A stretch of DNA of 64,000 bases from Nocardiopsis ansamitocini. GTDB taxonomy: Bacteria; Actinomycetota; Actinomycetes; Streptosporangiales; Streptosporangiaceae. Positions 1 to 10,725 of this stretch are shown one piece after another. Numbering within the stretch: position 1 is the stretch's first letter; each line of letters starts with the position of its first letter. The position numbers and the translations under genes were made by a program. The stretch spans positions 124,001 to 188,000 of the forward strand of contig NZ_BSQG01000008.1 in NCBI RefSeq assembly GCF_030268225.1. Direction: 5' to 3'. Under the pieces are notes generated by a model. That model saw only the letters and a program-made list of their open reading frames with translations, was not told the DNA's origin and did no database searches.

Positions 1-1
1 T

Positions 2-124
2 ATCGGGGTGGTGGCGGAGGTGCTGTTCTTCCTCTACGTGTTCACCCTGGGGCGCCGCGCCGTCCAGCAGGGGGAGACGGGCGACATCCGCGACTCCCCG
101 CAGACGGTCGCGGTCTCCGGCTGA
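2..124 (+). CDS. C-terminal end of a membrane protein, probably SpoIIM-like
   Basis: The last 40 codons of a gene entering from the left edge, ending at TGA 122-124. The visible peptide starts with a hydrophobic stretch (VVAEVLFFLYVFTLGRR) and ends in a short polar tail (RRAVQQGETGDIRDSP). This matches my memory of the C-terminus of actinobacterial stage II sporulation protein M-like membrane proteins, which often sit beside the DUF58/MoxR cluster found here. It converges on the DUF58 gene with a 36-base gap. The family call rests on the tail and the neighbourhood only. Confidence 0.55.
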   Translation: MGVVAEVLFFLYVFTLGRRAVQQGETGDIRDSPQTVAVSG

Positions 125-160
125 CGCCGTGCCGCTTTCCCTCCCCGAGTACGAAGAGCG

Positions 161-1462
161 CTACAGCCGTCCCTGCGCCTTCAGCGAGATGTAGGCGTCG
201 GCCAGTGCCGGCGCGATCTCCTCGGGGCCGGCGTCCACGACCTCGACGCCGTGGCGGCGCAGCTCCGCGGTGATGCGGCGGCGCTCGGCCAGGGTCTTCT
301 GGGCGGCCGCCGCACCGTAGACCGACTGTGCGTCCCCGCGCTGTGCCGCCATCTCGGCCACCTTGGGGTCGCCGACCGCGGCCACCAGCACCATGTGCCG
401 AGCGGTGAGCGCGGACAGTCGTGGCAGCAGCCCCTCCTCCATCGCGGCGGCGTTGAGGTCGGTGAGCAGCACCACCAGTTGCCGGGTCCGGCTCTGGCGC
501 CCCAGGATCGTGGCCACCAGCCCGGCGGAGTCGGATTCCACCAGTTCCGGCTCCAATGGTGTCATCGCCCGCACGATCGCCTGGAGCGTGCTGCCCCGCC
601 CCTGGGAGCGCACCTGCGCGCGGACGCGGCGGTCGTAGGCCAGCAGTTCCACCCGGTCGCCGGCCTTGCCGGCCAGCGCGGTCAGCAGCAGGCCGGCGTC
701 CATCGCATGGTCCAGTCGAGGAGTGTCGCCCACGCGCCCGGCCGATGTCCGGCCGGTGTCCAGGACCACGAGCAGCCGCCGGTCCCGCTCGGGCCGCCAG
801 GTGCGTACCACGACGGTTTCGCGGCGCGCGGTCGCGCGCCAGTCGATGGAGCGCACGTCGTCACCAGGGACGTATTCGCGCAGCGAGTCGAACTCGCTGC
901 CCTGTCCGCGGATCATCGCGCGGTGTTGGCCGTCCAGCTCGCGCAGCTTGGACAGCTTGCCCGGGAGGTGGCGCCGGCTGTGGAACGGCGGCAGCGCCCG
1001 CACACTCCACGGCACGGCGTGCGTGGACTGGCGTGCGGCCAGCCCCAAGGGGCCGTAACTGCGCACGGTGACGTGTGCGCGATGCTGGTCGCCCCTGCGG
1101 ACGGGGGTCAGCGTGGTCTCCACCCGGCGACGTTCGCCCGCCGGAACCACGAGGTCGTGGACGCGGGGGCCGGCCACGGCGCTGGGCGCCCACGCGTCGC
1201 GCACGGTCGCCCGGAGCGTGCGCTTGTCCGGGTTGGCCACGATCAGGAAGACCGCCGCGTCCTCGCCCAGCCGGACCGACGTCGCGCCCCCGGCTTCCAG
1301 CCGCACCCGCCGGGAGTTCGCGGCAAGGGCGAGGTCGGTCAGCAGCAGTGCCGCGAGCGCGCCGAGCACCGCCCACAGCACCCACGTGCCCGCGGGTGCG
1401 GCGAGGAACACCAGCAGCACCCCGACGAACGCCAGGAACACCGCGCGGCCAGTGATCGCCAT
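161..1462 (-). CDS. DUF58 domain-containing protein (vWA-like partner of MoxR)
   Basis: A 433-residue protein. The N-terminus has two hydrophobic segments (about residues 6-50), followed by a soluble part. Around residues 195-215 it has the DUF58 signature EYVPGDDVRSIDWRATARR, then a von Willebrand A-like stretch (RRLLVVLDTGRT). DUF58 proteins are membrane-anchored partners of MoxR AAA+ ATPases, thought to help chaperone or assemble cell-envelope complexes; no enzymatic role is established. It is the last gene of the leftward cluster, 105 bases downstream of moxR. The ATG at 1462 fits the start of the first hydrophobic segment. Confidence 0.85.
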   Translation of the reverse strand: MAITGRAVFLAFVGVLLVFLAAPAGTWVLWAVLGALAALLLTDLALAANSRRVRLEAGGATSVRLGEDAAVFLIVANPDKRTLRATVRDAWAPSAVAGPRVHDLVVPAGERRRVETTLTPVRRGDQHRAHVTVRSYGPLGLAARQSTHAVPWSVRALPPFHSRRHLPGKLSKLRELDGQHRAMIRGQGSEFDSLREYVPGDDVRSIDWRATARRETVVVRTWRPERDRRLLVVLDTGRTSAGRVGDTPRLDHAMDAGLLLTALAGKAGDRVELLAYDRRVRAQVRSQGRGSTLQAIVRAMTPLEPELVESDSAGLVATILGRQSRTRQLVVLLTDLNAAAMEEGLLPRLSALTARHMVLVAAVGDPKVAEMAAQRGDAQSVYGAAAAQKTLAERRRITAELRRHGVEVVDAGPEEIAPALADAYISLKAQGRL

Positions 1463-1567
1463 GGGTCAGATCCGCCTTTGCTTGCTGGGGGCCGCTGATC
1501 GTGTCGTGCCCACTGTCCCGACCGCGGTCGGACCGCGCGAGGCGGAGCCGACCGCGAGGACACGGGG

Positions 1568-2551
<984 letters not shown>

Positions 2552-2627
2552 GACTGGGGTACCTCTTTCCATATCGAAGTCCGGAAGCGGGGGAGGGGAC
2601 GGCACGGGCCGGGACTGGGGCTCCGCG

Positions 2628-3818
2628 TCACTCCCGCACCTCCCGATCGAGCGCGTCGAGCTCGTCGGCGAGCCGGACCAGCGCCGTGTCGTCGGCGGTG
2701 TAGGGGTCGCTCGGCCCACCGTAGAGCAGGGCGCGGATCTGTTCGGGGTCGCGCGGGCTGCGCTGGGACACCGCTTCGACGACCGCCTCGGGAGCGGTTT
2801 CGGTGCCCAGTCCCAGCCTGGGACGCACAGAGCTGAGGGCGCCCGAACGCAGCGCCTCCGCCGCGTTCGGGCGGGCCCGTCGCGCCGTGTACAGCCGTGC
2901 GCGTCCCTCGGTGGTCTCCGAGGCCCGCACCACGACCGGCAGCCGCTCGGCCACGAGCGGTCCCAGTCGGCGTCCGCGCCACAGCGCGAGCAGCAGCAGC
3001 GCCGCCAACAGCATGCCCGCGCCCGGCAGGAAGCCCGGGTGCAGCAGGTCGACCGGATCGGAGGCCCCACCGGTCGAGGGGACGTCGGGCAGGAACCACA
3101 CCACGCCGTCGCCGGCCAGCAGGTTGATCATCAGCGCCGCGTTGCCCTCGTAGGCGAGGAAGCGGTTGCGCATCGGGTCGCCGGAGCCCAGTATCGTCAC
3201 CGTCGCGTCGCCGCTGTCCGTCCTGACCAGGGCGCTTCCGCCCTCGGCCGGGTAGCAGGCGGTTGAGGCGCCGCTGTAGAGCTCCCCGCCGGTGCGCGCG
3301 TCGCCCGCGGTGCGCGCCGCCTCCAGCGTGCACTCGGGGGAGAGGACGTCGCGGTCGTCGCCGCGGCCGGTCACCTCCACGCCCGGTGCGAGGGCCTTGA
3401 TCGCCTGGGTCGTCGGCTGGACCAGCAGCCGGTCGCCGGGGAGCCCGGCGAGCCGGTCGAGTTCCCCCGCGGTCAGCCGGTGCGACTTGACCAGGACGAG
3501 CACCGAGTCCGCACCCGCGGCGGCGACGGCCTCGTCGGTGTCGCGGGCGATGGTGACCGGAACGTCGAAGTCGTCGCGCAGGATCTGCACGAGTGCCCGC
3601 GACCCGTCGGGATTGGCGCCTTCGGGGTCGAGGTCGCCGATGGGGGAGGGCACGGCGTTCAGCGATACGAGTACCCCGAGCACGCTCGCCCCGACCAGGA
3701 ACGCCAACGGGCCGCGCACTCGGCGCCATACTCCGGCAACGCCCACCGAGACGGCGCTCGAACCGGCCGGTGGGTCCGTCGGCGGGGACTGCGCCGCGCC
3801 GGTGGTGTCCGTGCTCAT
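2628..3818 (-). CDS. DUF4350 domain-containing membrane protein
   Basis: A 396-residue protein. The N-terminus is cytoplasmic and Ser/Thr/Pro-rich. One transmembrane helix follows at about residues 35-55 (GPLAFLVGASVLGVLVSL), then an extracytoplasmic DUF4350 domain with a NPDGSRALVQIL segment. A second hydrophobic helix (GMLLAALLLLALW, near residue 275) precedes a cytoplasmic tail. It overlaps the upstream DUF4129 gene by four bases (ATGA), which suggests translational coupling. Function unknown; the conserved linkage with MoxR and DUF58 suggests a cell-envelope role. Confidence 0.8.
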   Translation of the reverse strand: MSTDTTGAAQSPPTDPPAGSSAVSVGVAGVWRRVRGPLAFLVGASVLGVLVSLNAVPSPIGDLDPEGANPDGSRALVQILRDDFDVPVTIARDTDEAVAAAGADSVLVLVKSHRLTAGELDRLAGLPGDRLLVQPTTQAIKALAPGVEVTGRGDDRDVLSPECTLEAARTAGDARTGGELYSGASTACYPAEGGSALVRTDSGDATVTILGSGDPMRNRFLAYEGNAALMINLLAGDGVVWFLPDVPSTGGASDPVDLLHPGFLPGAGMLLAALLLLALWRGRRLGPLVAERLPVVVRASETTEGRARLYTARRARPNAAEALRSGALSSVRPRLGLGTETAPEAVVEAVSQRSPRDPEQIRALLYGGPSDPYTADDTALVRLADELDALDREVRE

Positions 3819-4435
3819 CGGGTCGGCTCCGCGTCCTTGACTGGTCGGGCGGCGCGCACCGCGTCGTCCACCGCGACGAGGGCCTGGTAGCCCTCCGCGG
3901 TGGCCGCGCGCTCGCCGTACCAGACGTCGTTGAACACGACGGCGGCCCGGTCGAGGTCGGCGCGTAGCTCAGGGAGCGGGCCCGAGGTCTCCGCGGCCAG
4001 CTCGGTCGCGGTACGGCCCGGGCGTGGGGTGATCAGGGCGCGCTCCTCAAGATCGCGGGTGATGGCGCGCAGCCGTTCCCGGATGGCGTCGGCGTACTCC
4101 TGCGCGACGGCGTGGCGTTCGGCGCGGTCGCGGTGCCCGGAGGCGGTCAGGACCGTGCCGCCGTCGACCACGGCCGCACGCTTCGCCCGGCGGGCCGGGC
4201 GCAGGTAGACGACGAGGACGACGAGCAGGACCGCGAGGAGCAGCAGCAGCGGTCCCACGACCCACCAGCCCCCGGCCACTGATCCTGCGACCTGGTTGAG
4301 GAGGGAATCCAGCCAGCCCATGGCCCAGCTGTAGAGGCGGTCGATCAGGGAGGGTTCCTGCTCCCGGTAGATCGACTTGGCCAGTTCCTCCTGCGCGGCC
4401 CGTGCAGCCTCCCCCCGGCCGACCGGATCGCTCAA
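3815..4435 (-). CDS. DUF4129 domain-containing protein
   Basis: A 206-residue protein with one strong transmembrane helix (VVGPLLLLLAVLLVVLVVYL, about residues 58-77). A cytoplasmic DUF4129-like helical domain follows and ends in a conserved-looking WYGERAATAEGYQAL segment. The short N-terminal part looks amphipathic. It overlaps both neighbours by four bases, so the three genes from 2628 to 5796 form one translationally coupled unit. Function unknown; it usually occurs with MoxR/DUF58/DUF4350. Confidence 0.8.
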   Translation of the reverse strand: MSDPVGRGEAARAAQEELAKSIYREQEPSLIDRLYSWAMGWLDSLLNQVAGSVAGGWWVVGPLLLLLAVLLVVLVVYLRPARRAKRAAVVDGGTVLTASGHRDRAERHAVAQEYADAIRERLRAITRDLEERALITPRPGRTATELAAETSGPLPELRADLDRAAVVFNDVWYGERAATAEGYQALVAVDDAVRAARPVKDAEPTR

Positions 4436-5796
4436 AAGGGGGCTCCAGGTCGGTCGCCGGTGAGGTAGACCTCGGGTCCGACCTGGTGGCCGGACTGAGT
4501 CGCCTGCTGCAGCCGCAGGTCAAGACCCTCGCGCCGCATCCGCATGTCCAGGTACAGCAGCGCGCTGGCCCCCGCGGAGAAGGGCGTGGTCAGCGCGGTG
4601 GCCACCGCCGTCGCGACGAAATTGGTGGCCAGGGTCGCGATGACGATCGCGGTGGGGTCGGCCAGGACCAGTTGCAGTCCGGTGCCGACGATCGTGAACG
4701 GGGTCTGCAACAGGCCCGAGACGAAGCTGATGATCAGGTTGGCCAGCAGCAGGATGCCCAGGATGCGCCAGAAGCTTCCCGAGGTCAGCCGCCAGGAGCG
4801 GGCCAGGGCGGGGAACGGGCCGATGCGCTCCAGCACGATCGCGGGCATGGCCAGGGAGATCTTGGTCGCGAGCCAGGCCGTGAGTGCCACGGCGAGGACG
4901 ACGCCCAGCAGTCCCGCCAGGATGCCGGCCACCGGGGCCTGGGTGATGCCGAGGGCCACCGCGAGCACGATCACCCCGAAGAACAGCGCCATGGCCGCGA
5001 TCGCGAAGACGAAGGTCAGACCGGTCAGGCCGAGGATGGCCCCGACCCGGCCGCGCACGGTGGAGAAGGCCTCCTTGAAGGAGACCCGGCGGCCCAGCAC
5101 CGACAGGGCCAGTACCCCGGTGAGCAGGCCCAGGAGGACGGAACCGGCCACCAGCTGCACGACGAGGCCCGCGAACAGGCTGACCATGCTGCCCAGGGAG
5201 AAGGGGAAGACCACCTCGTCGGACGGCGGGGGTGCCATCTCGAAGGACATGGCCTCCGACAGCAGCGACCCGGTGCCCAGCGTCGAGATCAGCCCCGACA
5301 CCGCCATGACGATGAAGGCGATCCCGATGGTGGCGCCGGGGTTGTGGCGCACGTAACCGAACGCCCCGTTGAAGATGTCGCCGAGGGAGAGCGGACGCAG
5401 CGCGATCACCCCGGGGCGCGGTGCGGAGTACGGTGCCCATGGGTACGGGCCCTGCGGCCCCCAGCCGTGCGGGGCACCGGCACCGGGAGGCGGACCGTAG
5501 CCGGGCTGTGCGGGGCCGCCGGGAGGCGCCCCCCATCCCTGGTCGCCCGGGGGAGGGCCGTACGGTCCCTGGCCGCCGGGGGGAGGGCCGTACTGCCCCT
5601 GGTTCCCGGGGGGCGCGCCCCAGCCCTGGACCGGTGCGCCGAAAGGCTGCTGTCCGACGCCGGGGGGTGCTTCCCAGCCGCCGTTGGGAGGCTGAGCCGG
5701 TTGGGGACCGCTCCAGGGGCCGTCCTGCGGGGTGTCGGCCGGTTCCTGGCGGTCGCCCGGGGCCCGCCACGCCTGGCCGTCCTCCTGGGACATCAA
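4432..5796 (-). CDS. Proline/glycine-rich polytopic membrane protein (glycerophosphodiester-phosphodiesterase-membrane-domain-like)
   Basis: A 454-residue protein. Roughly the first 125 residues are a low-complexity tail rich in Gly, Pro, Gln and Trp (repeats of the type GGQGPYGPPPGDQGWG). It is followed by about six hydrophobic segments. The membrane part begins at RPLSLGDIFNGAFGYVRHNPG, resembling the membrane domain found in actinobacterial glycerophosphoryl diester phosphodiesterase-like or DUF7847 proteins, but no phosphodiesterase catalytic domain is present. It is the first gene of the leftward cluster. Its promoter must lie in the interval shared with mtrA. Function unknown. Confidence 0.75.
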   Translation of the reverse strand: MMSQEDGQAWRAPGDRQEPADTPQDGPWSGPQPAQPPNGGWEAPPGVGQQPFGAPVQGWGAPPGNQGQYGPPPGGQGPYGPPPGDQGWGAPPGGPAQPGYGPPPGAGAPHGWGPQGPYPWAPYSAPRPGVIALRPLSLGDIFNGAFGYVRHNPGATIGIAFIVMAVSGLISTLGTGSLLSEAMSFEMAPPPSDEVVFPFSLGSMVSLFAGLVVQLVAGSVLLGLLTGVLALSVLGRRVSFKEAFSTVRGRVGAILGLTGLTFVFAIAAMALFFGVIVLAVALGITQAPVAGILAGLLGVVLAVALTAWLATKISLAMPAIVLERIGPFPALARSWRLTSGSFWRILGILLLANLIISFVSGLLQTPFTIVGTGLQLVLADPTAIVIATLATNFVATAVATALTTPFSAGASALLYLDMRMRREGLDLRLQQATQSGHQVGPEVYLTGDRPGAPF

Positions 5797-6303
5797 TCCT
5801 CCTGTGCGTCAACCGAGTGCCCGAACGGGCTTTCGACGGGTGCTTGAACGGATGGTCGTGTTCATCCACGCTATGCGACTTCAACCTACTGGTAACGGAT
5901 CCACGCCGCAGGTCGCATTCGTCATGTATCACCCACCCGACGCTGTTCATTCTTTTTGTATGCTTTCGTTATCCAAACGACTGGCTCCCGGCCGGGGATC
6001 GCCGCTGTTCACACTGGACGAGACGTCCGGTCGGACGGCAGGCTGTGGCAGGGGCCGAAAAGGGGGGACCGGGCCGCCCGTGCCGACCGGTGCGCGGCCG
6101 CAGGGTTGACCTTGTGCGATGTCGCGCCGATTGATGGCAAGGTTAGGAAGTGTCGCCCGATGCGCCTCCGATGATCGGAGAGCCGTGCCACGGGGAGAAA
6201 CCGGCAGAAGAGTTCGCAGTTTTGCCGCATGAGTGTCCGGAAAGGAGAAGGCGACCGGACCGTCGCCCCCAGAACGGGGACGCCGACCGACGCCGGAAAA
6301 TCG
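5797..6303. promoter_or_regulatory. Divergent intergenic region upstream of mtrA
   Basis: About 500 bases between the leftward membrane-protein gene and mtrA. It is less G/C-rich than its surroundings around 5930-5990. A TTGACC hexamer at 6106-6111 could be a -35 element for mtrA, but no convincing -10 follows at 16-18 bases. I see no gene here. Confidence 0.3.
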
Positions 6304-6981
6304 ATGAAGGGACGCGTACTGGTCGTCGATGACGACCTCGCTCTCGCCGAAATGCTGGGCATCGTGCTCAGAGGCGAGGGCTTTGAGCCATCGTTCGTAC
6401 ACGACGGCGACAAGGCCCTGGAAGCATTTCGCGAGACCAAGCCAGACCTGGTGTTGCTGGACCTCATGCTGCCCGGCGCCGACGGCATCGACGTGTGCCG
6501 CCAGATCCGGGCCGAGTCCGGCGTGCCCATCGTGATGCTCACGGCCAAGAGCGACACCGTGGACATCGTGCTCGGCCTGGAGTCGGGCGCCGATGACTAC
6601 ATCGTCAAGCCGTTCAAGCCCAAGGAGTTGGTGGCCCGGGTCCGGGTCAGGCTGCGCCGCACCGAGGAGCCCGCTCCGGAGGTGCTCCAGATCGGCGACA
6701 TCACCATCGACGTCGCCGGGCACTCCGTGCGCCGCGGGGGCCAGCCCATCAGCCTCACCCCGCTGGAGTTCGACCTGCTCGTTGCGCTCGCGCGCAAGCC
6801 GCGCCAGGTCTTCACCCGCGAGGTGCTGCTGGAGCAGGTGTGGGGCTACCGCCACGCCGCTGACACCCGGTTGGTCAACGTGCACGTGCAGCGTCTCCGG
6901 GCCAAGATCGAGAAGGACCCGGAGCATCCCGAGGTGGTCGTCACCGTTCGCGGTGTCGGCTACAAAGCCGGAACCGCCTGA
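6304..6981 (+). CDS. mtrA: DNA-binding response regulator MtrA
   Basis: A 225-residue OmpR-family regulator. The receiver domain has the acidic pocket Asp9-Asp10, phospho-acceptor Asp53 (VLLDLMLPGADG) and Lys102 (VKPF). The C-terminal winged helix includes LTPLEFDLLVALARKPRQVF and ends in RGVGYKAG. I chose ATG 6304 because MKGRVLVVDDD is where the family begins. An in-frame ATG at 6229 would add 25 polar residues unlike a receiver domain. With MtrB it forms the conserved actinobacterial system that coordinates cell-wall metabolism, division and the cell cycle. The stop lies 8 bases before mtrB. Confidence 0.95.
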   Translation: MKGRVLVVDDDLALAEMLGIVLRGEGFEPSFVHDGDKALEAFRETKPDLVLLDLMLPGADGIDVCRQIRAESGVPIVMLTAKSDTVDIVLGLESGADDYIVKPFKPKELVARVRVRLRRTEEPAPEVLQIGDITIDVAGHSVRRGGQPISLTPLEFDLLVALARKPRQVFTREVLLEQVWGYRHAADTRLVNVHVQRLRAKIEKDPEHPEVVVTVRGVGYKAGTA

Positions 6982-6989
6982 GTGGTTTG

Positions 6990-8738
6990 GTGAAGCAGCG
7001 GTCGCCAGGACTGGTCCTGGACGCGGACGCGGCGCGCCCGCTCGAGAGCGGGGACGCCGCGGCTTCGCGACTGCAACGGGCGGGTTCGGCGGTGCAGAAG
7101 GGGTATCTGGTCGCCCAGCGCAAGGCGCGCTCGCTGGTCAGGGGAGTGCACTCCCGCTGGCGGCGGTCGCTGCAACTGCGCGTGGTGACCAGCACCCTGC
7201 TCTTCTCCGTGCTGGTCACCGCCGTGCTCGGCTTCTTCCTGGTTCACCAGGTCCAGACCGGGCTCCTCGACGCCAAGACGCAGTCGGCGTTCAACGACCA
7301 CTACGCGGGGCTGAGCACCGCGCGAAACATCATCCAGGACAGCGACCAGCAGGACCCCGACCGCCAACTCGACCAGATCATCGAGGACCTCAGCGCGCGC
7401 AGCGGCTCCACCGGCCTCTACGACGTCGTGATCATGCCCTCGGTCGGTGGCATGACGGGGCGGGTGAGCGGTGGTGTGGACGAGGCCAGCGTGCCGGAAC
7501 GGCTGCGCGAGGACGTCCGCAAGAACGGCGAACTGCCCTACGGCAACTACACCGAGATCATCCGCGGCACCCAGCGGGAACCGGGCCTGGCCGTGGGCGC
7601 CCAGCTGTCCAGCACCTACGAGCTGTACTACCTCTTCCCGCTCGACCACGAGCAGCAGATGCTCAACCTGGTCCAGCAGACGCTCGTCCTGGTCGCCATC
7701 GCGTTGACGTTGCTGCTCGCCGCTGTCGCCTACGTGGTCACCCGGCAGGTGGTCACGCCGGTGCGCCAGGCCGCGAGCTCCGCGGAGAAACTCTCCTCCG
7801 GCGACCTCTCCGAACGCATGAAGGTGCGCGGCGAGGACGACCTCGCCCGGCTCGCCATGTCCTTCAACGACATGGCCGGCAGCCTCCAGGAGAAGATCCA
7901 GGAACTGGAGGAGCTGTCCAAGCTCCAGCGCCAGTTCGTCTCGGACGTCTCCCACGAACTGCGCACCCCGCTCACCACCATCCGGATGGCCGGTGACCTG
8001 CTCTACGACGACCGCGACGACCTCGATCCCACCATGCGCCGCTCGGTGGAGCTCCTACAGAGCCAGCTGGAGCGCTTCGAGGAACTGCTCGCCGACCTGC
8101 TGGAGATCAGCCGGCACGACGCGGGGGCGGCCACACTGGCGACCGGGACGGTGGACATCCGCGACTCCGTCCTCAAGGCCGTCGGTGAGGCGGAGCAGAT
8201 CGCGGAGAAACGCGGCATCAAAGTGGTCCTGCGCCTGCCGGTCGACCCCTGTGTGGCCGAGTTCGACGCCCGCCGGATCAACCGCATCCTGCGCAACCTC
8301 GTGGTCAACGCGATCGAGCACAGCGAAGGCAAGGACGTCATCGTCACCGCTGCCGGGGACCGCGACGCCGTGGCCGTGGCGGTCCGCGACTTCGGTGTCG
8401 GCCTGAAGGAGGGCGAGGAGCACCTCTGCTTCGACCGCTTCTGGCGTGCCGACCCCGCGCGCGCCCGGACCACGGGCGGCACCGGCCTGGGGTTGTCCAT
8501 CTCCAAGGAGGACGCACTCCTGCACGGCGGATGGCTCCAGGCGTGGGGAATGCCCGGCAAGGGATCGCAGTTCCGCCTCTCGCTCCCGCGCAAGTCCGGC
8601 GGTGAACTGCGCGGCTCGCCGCTGCCGCTGGCGCCGCCCGAGATCACCCTGGGCCGCACGCTCTCGGCGTTCAGCAGCATGCAAGGAGACTTCGACCGCA
8701 AAGGCATCTGGATCAGCGGACCGGGGGAGGACCAATGA
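6990..8738 (+). CDS. mtrB: Sensor histidine kinase MtrB
   Basis: About 582 residues. A cytoplasmic N-terminus of roughly 65 residues precedes TM1 (VVTSTLLFSVLVTAVLGFFL). An extracellular sensor domain follows, then TM2 (LVLVAIALTLLLAAVAYVV), a HAMP domain, the H-box with His322 (VSDVSHELRTPLTTIR), and N- and G-boxes (NLVVNAIEHS, GGTGLGLSIS). The GTG at 6990 is preceded immediately by an in-frame TTG; either could initiate. The stop overlaps the lpqB start (ATGA). Phosphorylates MtrA; LpqB is its known lipoprotein accessory. Confidence 0.95.
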   Translation: MKQRSPGLVLDADAARPLESGDAAASRLQRAGSAVQKGYLVAQRKARSLVRGVHSRWRRSLQLRVVTSTLLFSVLVTAVLGFFLVHQVQTGLLDAKTQSAFNDHYAGLSTARNIIQDSDQQDPDRQLDQIIEDLSARSGSTGLYDVVIMPSVGGMTGRVSGGVDEASVPERLREDVRKNGELPYGNYTEIIRGTQREPGLAVGAQLSSTYELYYLFPLDHEQQMLNLVQQTLVLVAIALTLLLAAVAYVVTRQVVTPVRQAASSAEKLSSGDLSERMKVRGEDDLARLAMSFNDMAGSLQEKIQELEELSKLQRQFVSDVSHELRTPLTTIRMAGDLLYDDRDDLDPTMRRSVELLQSQLERFEELLADLLEISRHDAGAATLATGTVDIRDSVLKAVGEAEQIAEKRGIKVVLRLPVDPCVAEFDARRINRILRNLVVNAIEHSEGKDVIVTAAGDRDAVAVAVRDFGVGLKEGEEHLCFDRFWRADPARARTTGGTGLGLSISKEDALLHGGWLQAWGMPGKGSQFRLSLPRKSGGELRGSPLPLAPPEITLGRTLSAFSSMQGDFDRKGIWISGPGEDQ

Positions 8739-10588
8739 GCAAGAACGCCGTTGCACTGCGCACCACCGCCTGGGCGGCCTGTCTCGTGACCCTCGTGGCC
8801 GGCTGCGCCACGGTGCCCACCGGCGGCCCGCCCTTCTCCGGTCGTGGCGACGACGCCGCCGGCCAGGTCGACACCTTCACCCGGCTGCTTCCCGCCGGCC
8901 CCCAGCCCGGTGTGGACGAGAAGACCCTGGTCCGCGGATTCCTCAAGGACATGGGGAGTTTCGAGGAGGACTACAAGGCCGCCAGGCTCTACATGACCTC
9001 CGACGAGCAGGTCGTCTGGAAGCCCAGCAGCCAGGTACTGGTCTACGAGGAGGACGACGTCGCCCTCGACGTCGAGACCGGTGACGACGGCGAGAGCGCC
9101 AAGGTGCGGATGCGCGCGGCCCAGGTCGCCACCATCGGCACCGACGGACAGTACGTCGCGGCCGGTGAGGGGGAATCGGTCGACACCGTCTTCGACCTCG
9201 TCCAGGTCGAGGAGGGGTGGCGCATCTCCGACCTCCCCGACGAACTGCTGCTCAGCCGGCGCGCCGTGGACCGGGTCTACCGTCCGCTCAACCTCTACTA
9301 CTTCAACCGCGACGAGAGCACTCTCGTGCCCGACCCCGTGTTCCTGCCGGTGCAGCCCACCAGCGACGTGACCGAGCAGCTCTCGCGGATGCTGGCCCGG
9401 ATGCTGGTCGACGGCCCCACCGACTGGTTGGCGCCCGCCGTGCACTCAGCCTTCCCCGAAGGCACCCGTGCTGACGTCAGTTACGACTCCGGCCGGGTCA
9501 CCGTCGCCCTGAGCCCGGAGGCGGACGGCGTCGACGCCGAGGCGCGCTGGGGGATGAGCGCCCAACTCGTGTGGACGCTCCGACAGCTCCCCGAGATCCA
9601 GGAACTCATCCTCAGCATCGACGGTGACGAGTCGGAACTGGCCGGCGAGGGCAGCGAGAACCTTCAGGCCAACAGCGAGACGTGGAGCGGGGTCAACCCC
9701 TCGGGCACCAACGGCCAGCTGCGCTCGTACTTCATGCGCGAGGGCGTGCTGTGGTCGCTGGACTCCAACCAGCAGGAAGCCCGCACGGAGGGGGCGCCGG
9801 GCACCGGCGCGACCCCACTGGAGCTGCACGCCGTCTCCCTCGCAGAGGACCGGGTGGCGGGCATCGCGCCCGGCGGGAACTCGGTCCAGGTGGCGTCCCT
9901 CAACGAGGGCAGTGAGTACACCACCGTGCTCGACGGTGCCGACTACGCCTCGTTGTCCTGGGACGGGTACGGCAACCTCTGGGTGCTGGAGGACCCCAGC
10001 GACGCCCGGGCGGAGGGCGAGGCGCTCGACGACACCGAGCCCGGGGACCCGCCCGTCGAGGAGGAGCGCCGCCCTGCGGCCGACTCCCGGTCCGCCCGGA
10101 TCTGGCTGCTGCCCGATGGCGGTGATCCCGTCGAGGTGGACATTCCCGAGCTGCGGTCGCAGCAGGTCACCAAGCTCCAGGTGTCCCGCGACGGGACCCG
10201 GGTCGCGATCCTCACCGAGGTCGGCGGGGAGGGGAGGGTCTCGGTCGGCCGGATCGTCTACGACGAGTCCGGTGTCAGCGCCCAGGGCTTCCTGCCGCTG
10301 GCCTCCGACATCGACAACGTCACCGACCTTTCCTGGCGGGGCGCCGACCAGCTCGCCGTTTTGGGACAGAAGGCCCGCGGAGCCCTTCAGGCCTACCTTG
10401 TCCCGATCAACGGGAGCGCCGACTCCACCAGCGCGGGGGTTTCCGCGGGCTCGGACATGACCAGCATCGCCGCCGGTCCGGGCCAGCCGCTGCTGTCGGG
10501 GACGGAGGAGGACTACATCTTCATGTCCAGTGACCGCCTGATGTGGCGCAAAGTCGCTGACGGCACGAACCCCGTCTACCCGGGCTGA
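8735..10588 (+). CDS. lpqB: Lipoprotein LpqB, MtrAB accessory protein
   Basis: A 617-residue secreted lipoprotein. The signal peptide ends in the lipobox LVAGC, so Cys24 would be lipidated. A GerMN-type domain follows in the middle third (for example VALSPEADGVDAEARWGMSA). The C-terminal half looks like a beta-propeller (SLAEDRVAGIAPGG, LWVLEDPS, LQVSRDGTRVAIL). In mycobacteria and streptomycetes LpqB is encoded directly after mtrB, interacts with the MtrB extracellular domain and modulates MtrA phosphorylation. The four-base overlap with mtrB supports one transcript. Confidence 0.95.
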   Translation: MSKNAVALRTTAWAACLVTLVAGCATVPTGGPPFSGRGDDAAGQVDTFTRLLPAGPQPGVDEKTLVRGFLKDMGSFEEDYKAARLYMTSDEQVVWKPSSQVLVYEEDDVALDVETGDDGESAKVRMRAAQVATIGTDGQYVAAGEGESVDTVFDLVQVEEGWRISDLPDELLLSRRAVDRVYRPLNLYYFNRDESTLVPDPVFLPVQPTSDVTEQLSRMLARMLVDGPTDWLAPAVHSAFPEGTRADVSYDSGRVTVALSPEADGVDAEARWGMSAQLVWTLRQLPEIQELILSIDGDESELAGEGSENLQANSETWSGVNPSGTNGQLRSYFMREGVLWSLDSNQQEARTEGAPGTGATPLELHAVSLAEDRVAGIAPGGNSVQVASLNEGSEYTTVLDGADYASLSWDGYGNLWVLEDPSDARAEGEALDDTEPGDPPVEEERRPAADSRSARIWLLPDGGDPVEVDIPELRSQQVTKLQVSRDGTRVAILTEVGGEGRVSVGRIVYDESGVSAQGFLPLASDIDNVTDLSWRGADQLAVLGQKARGALQAYLVPINGSADSTSAGVSAGSDMTSIAAGPGQPLLSGTEEDYIFMSSDRLMWRKVADGTNPVYPG

Positions 10589-10725
10589 CGCTCCCGACCC
10601 GCGCTGCTGTGCGCCGGTCCCGTGCAAACTTCTCCCATCGGGCGCCGAACCGCTGGAGATCCGCTTGTCCACAGACGCGGATCCGCTTCCGGGACGCCCC
10701 CGCCGGGCAGGACAGACTCGCCGGT

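Noticed and set aside
6106-6136. TTGACC with TTGATG as an mtrA promoter
   Set aside because: Spacing of 19 bases and a poor -10 match; recorded only as a possible -35.
6229-6303. N-terminal extension of MtrA from an upstream ATG
   Set aside because: The added 25 residues are polar and precede the normal receiver start MKGRVLVVDDD; family length fits ATG 6304.
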